Shown here: piece after piece, positions 37,354-44,717 of the stretch
Layout of the letters: each line of letters starts with the position of its first letter
Numbering within the stretch: position 1 is the first letter of the stretch
Assembly: GCA_965199705.1 (NCBI GenBank)
Contig: OZ241359.1
Coordinates: 1 to 64,000, forward strand
DNA length: 64,000 nt
Direction of reading: 5' to 3'
From: Azophilus sp965199705
GTDB lineage: Bacteria > Pseudomonadota > Gammaproteobacteria > Pseudomonadales > Azotimanducaceae
Notes under the pieces: generated by a model
Told to the model about the DNA's origin: nothing
Database searches by the model: none
What the model saw: only the letters and a program-made list of their open reading frames with translations
Translations under genes and position numbers: made by a program

Positions 37354-37766
37354 GATTTCACCGTCGGCAGGCTCTGGTTGCGCCACTCTGTCAACCCGCC
37401 GGTGAGCCGCACCACCTGGGTAAACCCGTGCTTGCGCAGGACGACGCCTGCAGCGCCCGAGTGCTGCCCCATCTTGCAGGCGACGATGACCGGCCTTTCA
37501 CGGTGCTTGCCGATCTCGGCCACCCGGTCCGCCAGGGCGCCAAAAGGAATATTGACGGCGTCCACGATGTGGCCGGCGTCGAAATCCCCCTTGTCACGCA
37601 CGTCCAGAATCAGCGCATTCTCCCGGTTGACCAGGTCCACCGCCTGCTGGGCAGAGACAGACTTGCCGCCACGCTGGGTTTCGTTGCGAATGAACAACAC
37701 CAGCAACAGCAAGAACGCGCCACAAAGCAACGGGTGATTGCCAATAAACTCGAAAAACTGATCCAT
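37350..37766 (-). CDS. yibN: YibN-type membrane-anchored rhodanese-like protein
   Basis: About 138 residues from ATG 37766. One N-terminal membrane helix (PLLCGAFLLLLVLFI) is followed by a cytoplasmic rhodanese domain with NALILDVRDKGDFDAGHI and the active-site loop ACKMGQHSG. The catalytic cysteine is present, but the loop differs from true thiosulfate sulfurtransferases. YibN has recently been linked in E. coli to membrane protein insertion; here its place before secB fits a role near protein export. The stop overlaps the secB start. Confidence 0.9.
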   Translation of the reverse strand: MDQFFEFIGNHPLLCGAFLLLLVLFIRNETQRGGKSVSAQQAVDLVNRENALILDVRDKGDFDAGHIVDAVNIPFGALADRVAEIGKHRERPVIVACKMGQHSGAAGVVLRKHGFTQVVRLTGGLTEWRNQSLPTVKS

Positions 37767-37892
37767 CCGACCCACACGCCCGGCGCAGCCCCGATTATAC
37801 CGCTACCGAGGGCGCCCTGAATCGGCAGAGCAGTCCTGCTGCCAGGGTCCGGTCGGTGACAGCGTTTTCAGAATCGGCGCAACCAGGGTTTG

Positions 37893-37940
37893 GGGTCTGT
37901 TAACGCCATGCTCACAGACGCCCATAGCGTTAACAGGCCC
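37893..37940. repeat. palindromic repeat with GTTAAC arms (family B), copy 2
   Basis: Arms 37893-37910 (GGGTCTGTTAACGCCATG) and 37923-37940 pair with two mismatches that are G-T wobbles in RNA, around CTCACAGACGCC. The arms and centre match the palindrome at 11461-11516. This copy lies in the otherwise empty 37776-38032 interval between the divergent yibN and the nitroreductase-like gene, where I see nothing else. Confidence 0.8.
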
Positions 37941-38032
37941 AAATTGCGGAATAGAAGGTCAGTCGGTGTGCAGAGCGCCTCGCCCGACGCCAATGATCCA
38001 TTCGCCTGCAATGCGGGAAATCGAGTGGGATA

Positions 38033-38539
38033 ATGAACGGGTCGGAATCGTCGAGCGCAATCGCAATGAAGGTCCCCGAACCGCTGTTCGTCATCGTAAA
38101 CCCGCTGATGAAGCTGCTGCTGCATTCGCCCCTGCACTTCATCATGAGCCGGGGCCTGCTGGTGCTTGAGTTCACCGGACGCAAGAGCGGTCGGCAATTC
38201 AGCACGCCACTGCGCTATCAGCGCGATGCCGACACCATCCGTTGCTTCACTTCCAGGGACACCAACTGGTGGCGCAATCTGCGTGGCGGCGCAGCGGTCG
38301 GCCTGCGGCTTGCGGGCAGGCAGGTGCGGTGCGAAGCGCAGGTGCTGGCAGCCGACCATCCCGAGCGTGCGGACCTGCTGCGGAGGTACCTGAAGGAGTT
38401 TCCGGGAGACGCCGTCTATCATGAGGTTGCGTTGAACCCGGACAAGTCGCCAAAGGAAGCCGACCTGCAGGCTGCCCTGGCGACCCTGGTAATCGTCGAG
38501 ATGAAGCTCGCCGACAGCCATCAACCAAAGCCAGCGTAA
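38033..38539 (+). CDS. nitroreductase / deazaflavin-dependent oxidoreductase family protein (Ddn-like)
   Basis: A 168-residue split-barrel flavin-binding protein. RGLLVLEFTGRKSGRQFSTPLRYQRDADTIRCF is the signature of the Ddn/DUF385 family, followed by WWRNLRGGAAVGLRLAGRQV. In mycobacteria these enzymes use reduced F420 to reduce quinones and nitroimidazoles; proteobacterial members may use FMN, or bind another ligand. The start is uncertain: ATG 38033 is used, and ATG 38066 gives a protein beginning MKVPEPLFV. No cofactor F420 genes are visible in the window. Confidence 0.78.
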   Translation: MNGSESSSAIAMKVPEPLFVIVNPLMKLLLHSPLHFIMSRGLLVLEFTGRKSGRQFSTPLRYQRDADTIRCFTSRDTNWWRNLRGGAAVGLRLAGRQVRCEAQVLAADHPERADLLRRYLKEFPGDAVYHEVALNPDKSPKEADLQAALATLVIVEMKLADSHQPKPA

Positions 38540-38589
38540 CCGCAAGGCTCTGGCTGCGGCAGCCCTTGGCGTCATTATCCGCAACACGT

Positions 38590-40212
38590 ATGGAAAAGCG
38601 CGCTCCAGGCAAGTGTATTCTGGTGATTCTGGATGGTTTCGGGCATCGGGAAGCCAGGGAAGGCAACGCCATCGCCGCTGCCCGGATGCCAAACTGGCGC
38701 CGCTTGAACGCCTGCAATCCACATACCCTGATTGATGCTTCCGGGGAGGCGGTCGGGCTGCCGACGGGGCAGATGGGCAATTCCGAAGTGGGTCATATGG
38801 TGATGGGCGCCGGCAGGGCGCCGCCACAGGACCTGGTGCGCATCGATCAGGCGGTAGCTGATGGTGACCTGGCTCGGCATCCGCGCCTCGACAGCCTGTT
38901 TCAATACCTGCGCGCCAGCGGTGGCGCCTTGCACGTGATGGGATTGCTGTCTCCCGGCGGCGTCCATGCGCATGAATCGCATCTGCTTGATGCCATCCGA
39001 GCAGCTCGGCAAGCCGGCGTCGGCGCCGTGTATCTGCACGCCTTCCTGGACGGACGCGACACGCCGCCCAAAAGCGCCAGGCCCTCGCTCGCAAGCGCAG
39101 AGGCGCTCTTCCAGCGCCTCGGTGGCGGCCAGATCGCCAGCATTTGCGGTCGCTACCACGCCATGGACCGGGACCAACGCTGGGAGCGCACCGAAACCGC
39201 CTGGCGGGCTATCGTTCAGCGCGAGGCGCAGCAGCAGTCGGTGGATTCGATCAGCGCCCTTGAAGCCGCCTATGAGCGAGGCGAAAGCGATGAATTCGTG
39301 ACGCCCACGCTGATTCAATCGCAGGGCGCGGGTAACGGCAGCCCGTCCAACACTGAATTGTGCATTGCTGGCGAACGCGATGCCGTCTTGTTCATGAACT
39401 TTCGCGCCGACCGCGCCCGACAACTCTCGAACGCGCTCTTCGATGCGGATTTTTCGGCTTTCCCGAGGCCAGGTTTCAAGCCGGTTTCCGGCCTGACGTT
39501 GACGCAATATGCCAAGGATGCGGCTGTCGCTTGCCTGTTTGAGCCGCCGGATCTGACCAATACGCTTGGAGAAGTGCTGGCGACTGCCGGCCTGCGCCAG
39601 TTGCGGGCAGCGGAGTCCGAAAAATACGCGCATGTCACCTACTTCTTCTCCGGCGGCCGCGAAACGCCCTTTGCCGGCGAGGAGCGCCTCCTGATTCCAA
39701 GCCCGAAGGCGCCCACCTACGATCTGACGCCCGCCATGAGCGCCCGTGAGTTAACCGACGGCATTGTCGCCGCCATCAAGTCCGGTCGCACCGACGCCAT
39801 CATCTGTAACTACGCCAACGGCGACATGGTGGGACACACTGGCAACTTCAAGGCGGCGGTGGCGGCCGTCGAGGTGCTTGATGAATGCCTGGGGCATCTG
39901 GCCGAAGCGACGGCTGCGGCAGGATGGTCCATGCTGGTTACAGCCGACCACGGCAATGTGGAACAGATGCAGGACGCCGAAACCAGGCAACCGCACACGG
40001 CGCATACCGCCGAACTGGTGCCGTGCCTGGTATCCGGTTGGGCGGGCAACGGATTGCGCGCGGGCGGTACGCTGGCGGATATCGCGCCCACCACTCTGGA
40101 ATTGCTTGGCGTTCCTGCACCAGCGGAAATGGCGGGCCGATCCCTCTTGCAGGCTGCGCCTGCGGCGTCAGCACGCAAGCAGGCACTCGCCGACGACCAT
40201 ACGGCCGCCTGA
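38590..40212 (+). CDS. gpmI: 2,3-bisphosphoglycerate-independent phosphoglycerate mutase
   Basis: About 540 residues of the alkaline-phosphatase superfamily. The metal-binding start ILVILDGFGHR, the nucleophile serine in QMGNSEVGHMVMGAGR near residue 65, GRYHAMDRDQRWER near 190, and the metal ligands in NYANGDMVGHTG and VTADHGNVEQM near 410-460 are all present. It interconverts 3- and 2-phosphoglycerate in glycolysis and gluconeogenesis with two Mn ions. I start at ATG 38590; 38566 adds eight non-family residues. The length exceeds E. coli GpmI (514) because of a slightly longer C-terminus. envC begins at the next base. Confidence 0.96.
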   Translation: MEKRAPGKCILVILDGFGHREAREGNAIAAARMPNWRRLNACNPHTLIDASGEAVGLPTGQMGNSEVGHMVMGAGRAPPQDLVRIDQAVADGDLARHPRLDSLFQYLRASGGALHVMGLLSPGGVHAHESHLLDAIRAARQAGVGAVYLHAFLDGRDTPPKSARPSLASAEALFQRLGGGQIASICGRYHAMDRDQRWERTETAWRAIVQREAQQQSVDSISALEAAYERGESDEFVTPTLIQSQGAGNGSPSNTELCIAGERDAVLFMNFRADRARQLSNALFDADFSAFPRPGFKPVSGLTLTQYAKDAAVACLFEPPDLTNTLGEVLATAGLRQLRAAESEKYAHVTYFFSGGRETPFAGEERLLIPSPKAPTYDLTPAMSARELTDGIVAAIKSGRTDAIICNYANGDMVGHTGNFKAAVAAVEVLDECLGHLAEATAAAGWSMLVTADHGNVEQMQDAETRQPHTAHTAELVPCLVSGWAGNGLRAGGTLADIAPTTLELLGVPAPAEMAGRSLLQAAPAASARKQALADDHTAA

Positions 40213-41379
40213 GTGGGTGGGCACGGCTTGCGCCGCATCCGGCGGCGGGCAGCAACAATAGCCGCTCTCGCGCTGCTGCTCATCGCCACGCCAGCGACCC
40301 GGACCGAAGAAGCTCAAACGCCCGAAGATCGGCTGGCCAAGGTGGTGGCGGAACTGACAGATCTCGACGCCTGGCTTTCCGACGCAGAAGCCAGGCGCGC
40401 CGCTCTGCTCCGCGAAGTACGCGAAGGCGACCGCCTTGTAGCCGAAGCGGTGGGCCGCATGCAGAGCGCCGAAGCCTCGCTGGCGTCCATCCGAAAAGAT
40501 ACGCGCAGGTTGGCCGAACGCGCCGAGCAGCTCATGGTGCGCCGCACAATGGTGATCAGCCAGATCCGACGACAGCTGGACGCCGCAAATCGTCTCACCG
40601 GACAGACCATCGTCAAGATTCTGTTGAATCAGTCTTCGCCTGCGGCAGCGGAGCGCATGTTGGTCTATCACCGATTCGTGCTCGCGGCGCGAGAGGCTAC
40701 ACTGGTGCAGGCGCAGCAACTGCTGCGAGACATCGAGGAGAATCGCGTCGCATTGAGCGAGCGCCAGACGGCGGAACAGATGCAGTTCGGCGCCCTCTCC
40801 GCAGAGCGCGATCAACTGGAGGCCGAACGCCTGCGACGCCTGGCGACAATCGACAAGCTGGCGCTTGAGGCCGCGGATCGGGAAGCGCGCCGAGAACAGC
40901 TGGCATTGGACCGAGAGCGCTTTCAGAAGCTCATTGCCGAAGTGCGCCGATTCGGTGTTGAGGACGGAAGCGGCGCCGGGTTCGCGGCGCGTCGAGGGCA
41001 AATGGCCTGGCCGCTTCAGGGTGAGATAGTCGGAAACTTCGGTGAAGCGCGAGATGTCAGCGGAATCCCGTGGGAAGGTATACTCGTGGAGGCGCCTCGG
41101 GGCCAGCCCGTCACTGCGGTGCATGGCGGCGAGGTCGTTCTGGCCCGGTGGTTTCTGGGGTTCGGCAACCTCATGATCGTCAGCCACGGCGACGGCTACT
41201 ACACAGTGTATGGCCATGCAGACCATCTGCAAAAATCCGTCAACGACCCGGTTGAAGCGGGCGAGGTGATTGCCTCGGCGGGCCAGAGCGGCGGCGCGAG
41301 CGCAAGCGGCATCTATTTTGAACTGCGTGCGGACGGCAAGGCGCAGGATCCGCTGGATTGGCTGTCCAAGGGCAGCTGA
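40213..41379 (+). CDS. envC: murein hydrolase activator EnvC-like protein
   Basis: A 388-residue secreted protein with a signal peptide (ATIAALALLLIATPATRT), two long coiled coils (about 35-245), and a C-terminal LytM/M23 domain. The LytM active site is degenerate: where active M23 enzymes have HxxxD, this has PWEGILVEAPRG, as in EnvC, so it should activate amidases at the division site rather than cut peptidoglycan. The GTG start directly follows the gpmI stop, and the stop overlaps zapE by one base. The gpmI-envC neighbourhood is conserved. Confidence 0.92.
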   Translation: MGGHGLRRIRRRAATIAALALLLIATPATRTEEAQTPEDRLAKVVAELTDLDAWLSDAEARRAALLREVREGDRLVAEAVGRMQSAEASLASIRKDTRRLAERAEQLMVRRTMVISQIRRQLDAANRLTGQTIVKILLNQSSPAAAERMLVYHRFVLAAREATLVQAQQLLRDIEENRVALSERQTAEQMQFGALSAERDQLEAERLRRLATIDKLALEAADREARREQLALDRERFQKLIAEVRRFGVEDGSGAGFAARRGQMAWPLQGEIVGNFGEARDVSGIPWEGILVEAPRGQPVTAVHGGEVVLARWFLGFGNLMIVSHGDGYYTVYGHADHLQKSVNDPVEAGEVIASAGQSGGASASGIYFELRADGKAQDPLDWLSKGS

Positions 41380-42461
41380 TGCCCGAGTCGATGTCGCCCC
41401 TGCGGCGTTACGAGTCCCTGTTGGCGGCAGGCATGACTGACGACCGTCACCAGAGGCAGGCGCTGGCGCTGCTGGAAACGCTGCACGGCGAGCTGATTCA
41501 GCGCTCCCGGATGCGCTGGTGGTCGCGTTGGCGGCGCCGCCCGCAACCGGGCCTCTATCTGTGGGGCGGGGTCGGCAGAGGCAAGACGCTACTGATGGAC
41601 TTGTTTCACGAGTGTCTGCCGGATGGCATGGGCGTGCGCCTGCACTTTCATCGTTTCATGCAGCGGGTGCATGCCGAGCTGACCGAACTGGCAGGCGCCC
41701 CGAACCCGTTGCAACGCATCGCCAGCCGCTTTGCGCAAAGCGCCCGGGTGCTTTGCTTCGACGAATTCTTCGTGGCCGACATAGGCGATGCGATGATCCT
41801 GGGCGAACTGATGCAAGCGTTGTTTGCGCGCGGCCTGGTTCTGGTTGCCACATCCAATGTAGCGCCGGACGGGCTCTACGAAAACGGCCTTCAACGGCGG
41901 CGCTTCCTGCCGGCGATCGAGGCCATGAAGGCGAATCTGATCGTGCATCATATGGCTGGCGAGGCCGACTACCGGCTCCGCGTTCTGGAGCGTTCCGAAC
42001 TGTATCGGATAGCATCAAGCGCCGAGGCGCACGCTCGCCTGGCCAGTGCCTTCGATGAGCTGGCGCCTGAGCCGGGGCTGGTCGATGTGGAGATTGCAGT
42101 CCTCAATCGCGGCATTCGCGCCCGCCGAGTCGCCGGGGACGTCATCTGGTTCGACTTCCAGGCGCTCTGCGACGGCCCGCGCAGCCAGAACGACTACATC
42201 GAGCTCGCTCGCTGCTACCACACGGTGCTGCTCTCCGACTTACCTCGCCTCGGCGCCGATGACGACGCCAGAACCCGACGCTTCATCAGCCTGATTGACG
42301 AGTTTTACGACCGTCGGGTGAAGCTGGTGGTGTCGGCCGAATCCGCCATTGATGACCTCTACACGGGCGAGCGCCTGGCGTTCGAGTTCCAGCGTACACG
42401 CAGCCGCCTCTGGGAGATGCAATCCCAATCCTACCTTGCGAGCGCCCACAGGGGTGGTTGA
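41379..42461 (+). CDS. zapE: cell division protein ZapE (AFG1-family ATPase)
   Basis: About 360 residues with a single AFG1-type ATPase domain: Walker A LWGGVGRGKTLLMDLF near residue 65-80, Walker B RVLCFDEFFVADIGDAMILGEL near 120-140, and sensor LVATSNVAPDGLYENGLQR near 155-175. ZapE binds FtsZ and destabilises the Z-ring late in division, mainly under stress. The ATG at 41379 overlaps the last base of the envC stop (TGATG), giving a gene pair of division functions. An upstream ATG at 41358 would lie inside envC. Confidence 0.93.
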   Translation: MPESMSPLRRYESLLAAGMTDDRHQRQALALLETLHGELIQRSRMRWWSRWRRRPQPGLYLWGGVGRGKTLLMDLFHECLPDGMGVRLHFHRFMQRVHAELTELAGAPNPLQRIASRFAQSARVLCFDEFFVADIGDAMILGELMQALFARGLVLVATSNVAPDGLYENGLQRRRFLPAIEAMKANLIVHHMAGEADYRLRVLERSELYRIASSAEAHARLASAFDELAPEPGLVDVEIAVLNRGIRARRVAGDVIWFDFQALCDGPRSQNDYIELARCYHTVLLSDLPRLGADDDARTRRFISLIDEFYDRRVKLVVSAESAIDDLYTGERLAFEFQRTRSRLWEMQSQSYLASAHRGG

Positions 42462-42480
42462 TCCGCCCCTGACACGAATA

Positions 42481-43602
42481 TCACCCACCCACTCGCGCGA
42501 TCAGAGAGGCGCCGTCCTCACATTCGATGATCCACTCCCCCATCTCGGCCAGGCGGTCCGGGTCGGAGACGTCCTCCAGCAACGCGCCGAATCGTTCCGC
42601 TGTATCTTCACCGAACCGCAGCACAACCTGACGCCGCAGCAGGTAGCGCTCCCGAACCAACGCCTTTGCGTCGCCACGCGCTTCGCCTTCCTCTCTGCCT
42701 TCTGCCTTGCCTTCCTCCAATAGCTTCCGCCGCCAATAGGCGACCCGATCCTCCAACTCAACCGGCAGGCCCTCTGCCGGCAACGTCGATTCCGTCAGCC
42801 GTACAAGCGCCATCTGTGAACCCTCCGTTTCTGAAAACTCCAACTGCCGAGACGCCGCATCCAGCCAACTCAACACCACCCCCAAGAGACTACCATCTTC
42901 CGTTCCCGACAGCCAATCCGCACATCCCCGCTCAATGCGCGCCAGACCCCCAGGATCAGACAAACCTTCAATCCAGGCAAACAAACTCGCCGCGTTGTCC
43001 TCAGGCAATTCATATCCCAACAACCCCTGCTGATCGATCAGCACAAAGCCGCCCCCAACAAGGTTCAGCGTTCCGATCTGTATGCCTGCACGCGCCGCCT
43101 CTCCGGTCTCTGCTTGCCCCGTTACGACGCCGTCCGCAGCGGGCAGATGAACCAATTCCTCGAAACTCAGGGGCGCACGCCAAGGCTCGGAGCCGTTGTA
43201 GAGCACAAGCGGCAACACCGGGGGTACGGGGTTGCCTGCCTTGAATTGCTCCCGCTTGTGCAGATCAAGGTAGAGCAGTGCGGCATAGCTCTGGACTCGG
43301 ACAGCCATTATCCAGTCTGGTCGAGACTGGAACTCCAGCATCAACAGGATATGGAGCCACTGTGGCTCTGTGGCATCCTCATCCGGTGATGCGGGATGCA
43401 AGGCGACTCGCCAGACCATGTCGCCGAAGCGTTTTTCCCGATTGTCGGTGACATACTCGCTGGGCAGGCGCTCCAATGTATCGAGGCGCAGGCGATGCAG
43501 GATGGGAAGCTGGTCGCCAACCAATTGTGTCACCAGACTCAACTGATCGCGCATCATGCGCGGATGGGAGAAGGCGGCCTTGTATGTGGCGTCATGCAGC
43601 AT
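42481..43602 (-). CDS. Rpn-family recombination-promoting nuclease / PD-(D/E)XK transposase-like protein
   Basis: A 373-residue protein. The N-terminal HDATYKAAFSHPRMMRDQLSLVTQL is the Rpn/PDDEXK-family opening; a putative nuclease core follows with VWRVAL, ILLMLEFQSRPDWIMAVRVQSYAALLYL (the E-Q-like catalytic strand) and VLPLVLYNGSEPW. The C-terminal part has a charged coiled segment EEGKAEGREEGEARGDAK and a DUF4351-like tail (LLRRQVVLRFGEDTAERFGALLEDVSDPDRLAEMGEWIIEC). Rpn proteins promote RecA-independent recombination in E. coli. Its last 416 bases are duplicated at 48792-49231. Confidence 0.85.
   Translation of the reverse strand: MLHDATYKAAFSHPRMMRDQLSLVTQLVGDQLPILHRLRLDTLERLPSEYVTDNREKRFGDMVWRVALHPASPDEDATEPQWLHILLMLEFQSRPDWIMAVRVQSYAALLYLDLHKREQFKAGNPVPPVLPLVLYNGSEPWRAPLSFEELVHLPAADGVVTGQAETGEAARAGIQIGTLNLVGGGFVLIDQQGLLGYELPEDNAASLFAWIEGLSDPGGLARIERGCADWLSGTEDGSLLGVVLSWLDAASRQLEFSETEGSQMALVRLTESTLPAEGLPVELEDRVAYWRRKLLEEGKAEGREEGEARGDAKALVRERYLLRRQVVLRFGEDTAERFGALLEDVSDPDRLAEMGEWIIECEDGASLIARVGG
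42493..42908 (-). repeat. direct repeat flanking the restriction gene, left copy (416 bp)
   Basis: Covers the 3' part of the complete rpn gene. It matches 48792-49231 on the same strand with only scattered substitutions. The right copy has one extra 24-base unit, making it 440 bp. Recombination between the copies would delete the 6.3 kb between them, including the Type ISP gene. Confidence 0.9.
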
Positions 43603-43829
43603 GGCGGGTGGTGCGCCGGTAGAGAGGCGCTGGTGAAAGCATGGCGACCACTATGCACGGCTGAAGGTGCCTTCCATGTGCGCCGGAACCACCAATCCGC
43701 GTGCGACATCATTGCGGTGCGTGCGGCCATTTGCCCTTATTGCCGCACTCCGCGCCGGACAGCGAGGTGTCGGTGCAAGTGCGCATGAGCACATGCAGCG
43801 CGCTGGCTGAAGAGCTGGCCCGGGCCTGG
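43603..43829. other. gap between the rpn gene and the restriction gene
   Basis: About 227 bases between two minus-strand genes. No gene, hairpin or repeat is clearly recognised. It probably contains the rpn promoter. Confidence 0.35.
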
Positions 43830-44717
43830 TTACAGCATCGCGCTCTTCCCGGCATCCTCGTCGGGAAACGGGTCCGGCAGGCTGCCGACGATGGTAGCGG
43901 TCGTCACGCTGACATGAACGATGCGGCGGAAGGCCGCGATGAGATCACGCGGGTCCTCGAAGTAGCCGTTGGGATCGTTGAGGATGCCGCTTCTGCTGTC
44001 GGTCGTGATGCGATAGCGATCGATGAACCATTCCAGCGGTGTGCGCCCGTTGACCTGGTATTGATGTGCTTCGGGCGGGATGCCGGTCAGGTGCAGGTGA
44101 TCGTTGACGGCCAGAACGGTTTTGTCAGAGTCGATGAAGCGCATCTTCTTCTTGCTGATGCGGCAGTGGTGGGGTTCAGGCGTCCATGTGGTGGCGCCTG
44201 GGCCGGAATCTCTGGCGGCGGCGGTCGTTTCCAGAGGATATTCAGGACAGGACTCGTAGCCAAGGTGCAGATCGGTCAGCTTGCGCCCGGCATCGGCGAA
44301 AGCACGGAAATCGGCGGCAAACGGGATGCGCGGCAGCGCCTTGGCGAGGTCGTTGGCGAAGCGTTCCCGATACGCGGGCGCATGGAGGATGCCGTAGACG
44401 TAATCGAAGATTTCGTCCTTGGTGATGGTGTTGTCGCCGTAGTTCGTGCGGAACAGCCTGAGAGCGACGTCAGTGATGTTATCGACACGTTCTGGAGCAG
44501 GCTGCAGGAGGTCGCCGTCGTCAAAGAAACCCCTTGGCCGGGAATAGACCCAGCGCGGGAAGCATTGTCCGAACTCGAGGAAGTGGAGGTCGGGCATGTG
44601 GTCGGCGACGAGGATCGAGAATGGCTTGGTGGCGCCGATGCCGGGAACGCAGATTGCGACGTTCTTCTTGTAGCCTCTTGCCCGTGTGGATTGCCCCTGT
44701 GTGTCTGTGTGTGTCGG
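43830..44717 (-). CDS. C-terminal part of the Type ISP restriction enzyme, out of frame after the homopolymer
   Basis: This frame continues the restriction protein beyond the poly-C tract: KKNVAICVPGIGATKPFSILVADHMPDLHFLEFGQCFPRWVY is a conserved segment of Type ISP and related enzymes, followed by about 240 residues of target-recognition region ending ...DPFPDEDAGKSAML. There is no start codon of its own that would give this product. It is translated only if the tract holds 24 or 27 cytosines, or by slippage. The 25 present leave it one base out of register with the upstream part. Confidence 0.8.
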   Translation of the reverse strand, partial: PTHTDTQGQSTRARGYKKNVAICVPGIGATKPFSILVADHMPDLHFLEFGQCFPRWVYSRPRGFFDDGDLLQPAPERVDNITDVALRLFRTNYGDNTITKDEIFDYVYGILHAPAYRERFANDLAKALPRIPFAADFRAFADAGRKLTDLHLGYESCPEYPLETTAAARDSGPGATTWTPEPHHCRISKKKMRFIDSDKTVLAVNDHLHLTGIPPEAHQYQVNGRTPLEWFIDRYRITTDSRSGILNDPNGYFEDPRDLIAAFRRIVHVSVTTATIVGSLPDPFPDEDAGKSAML

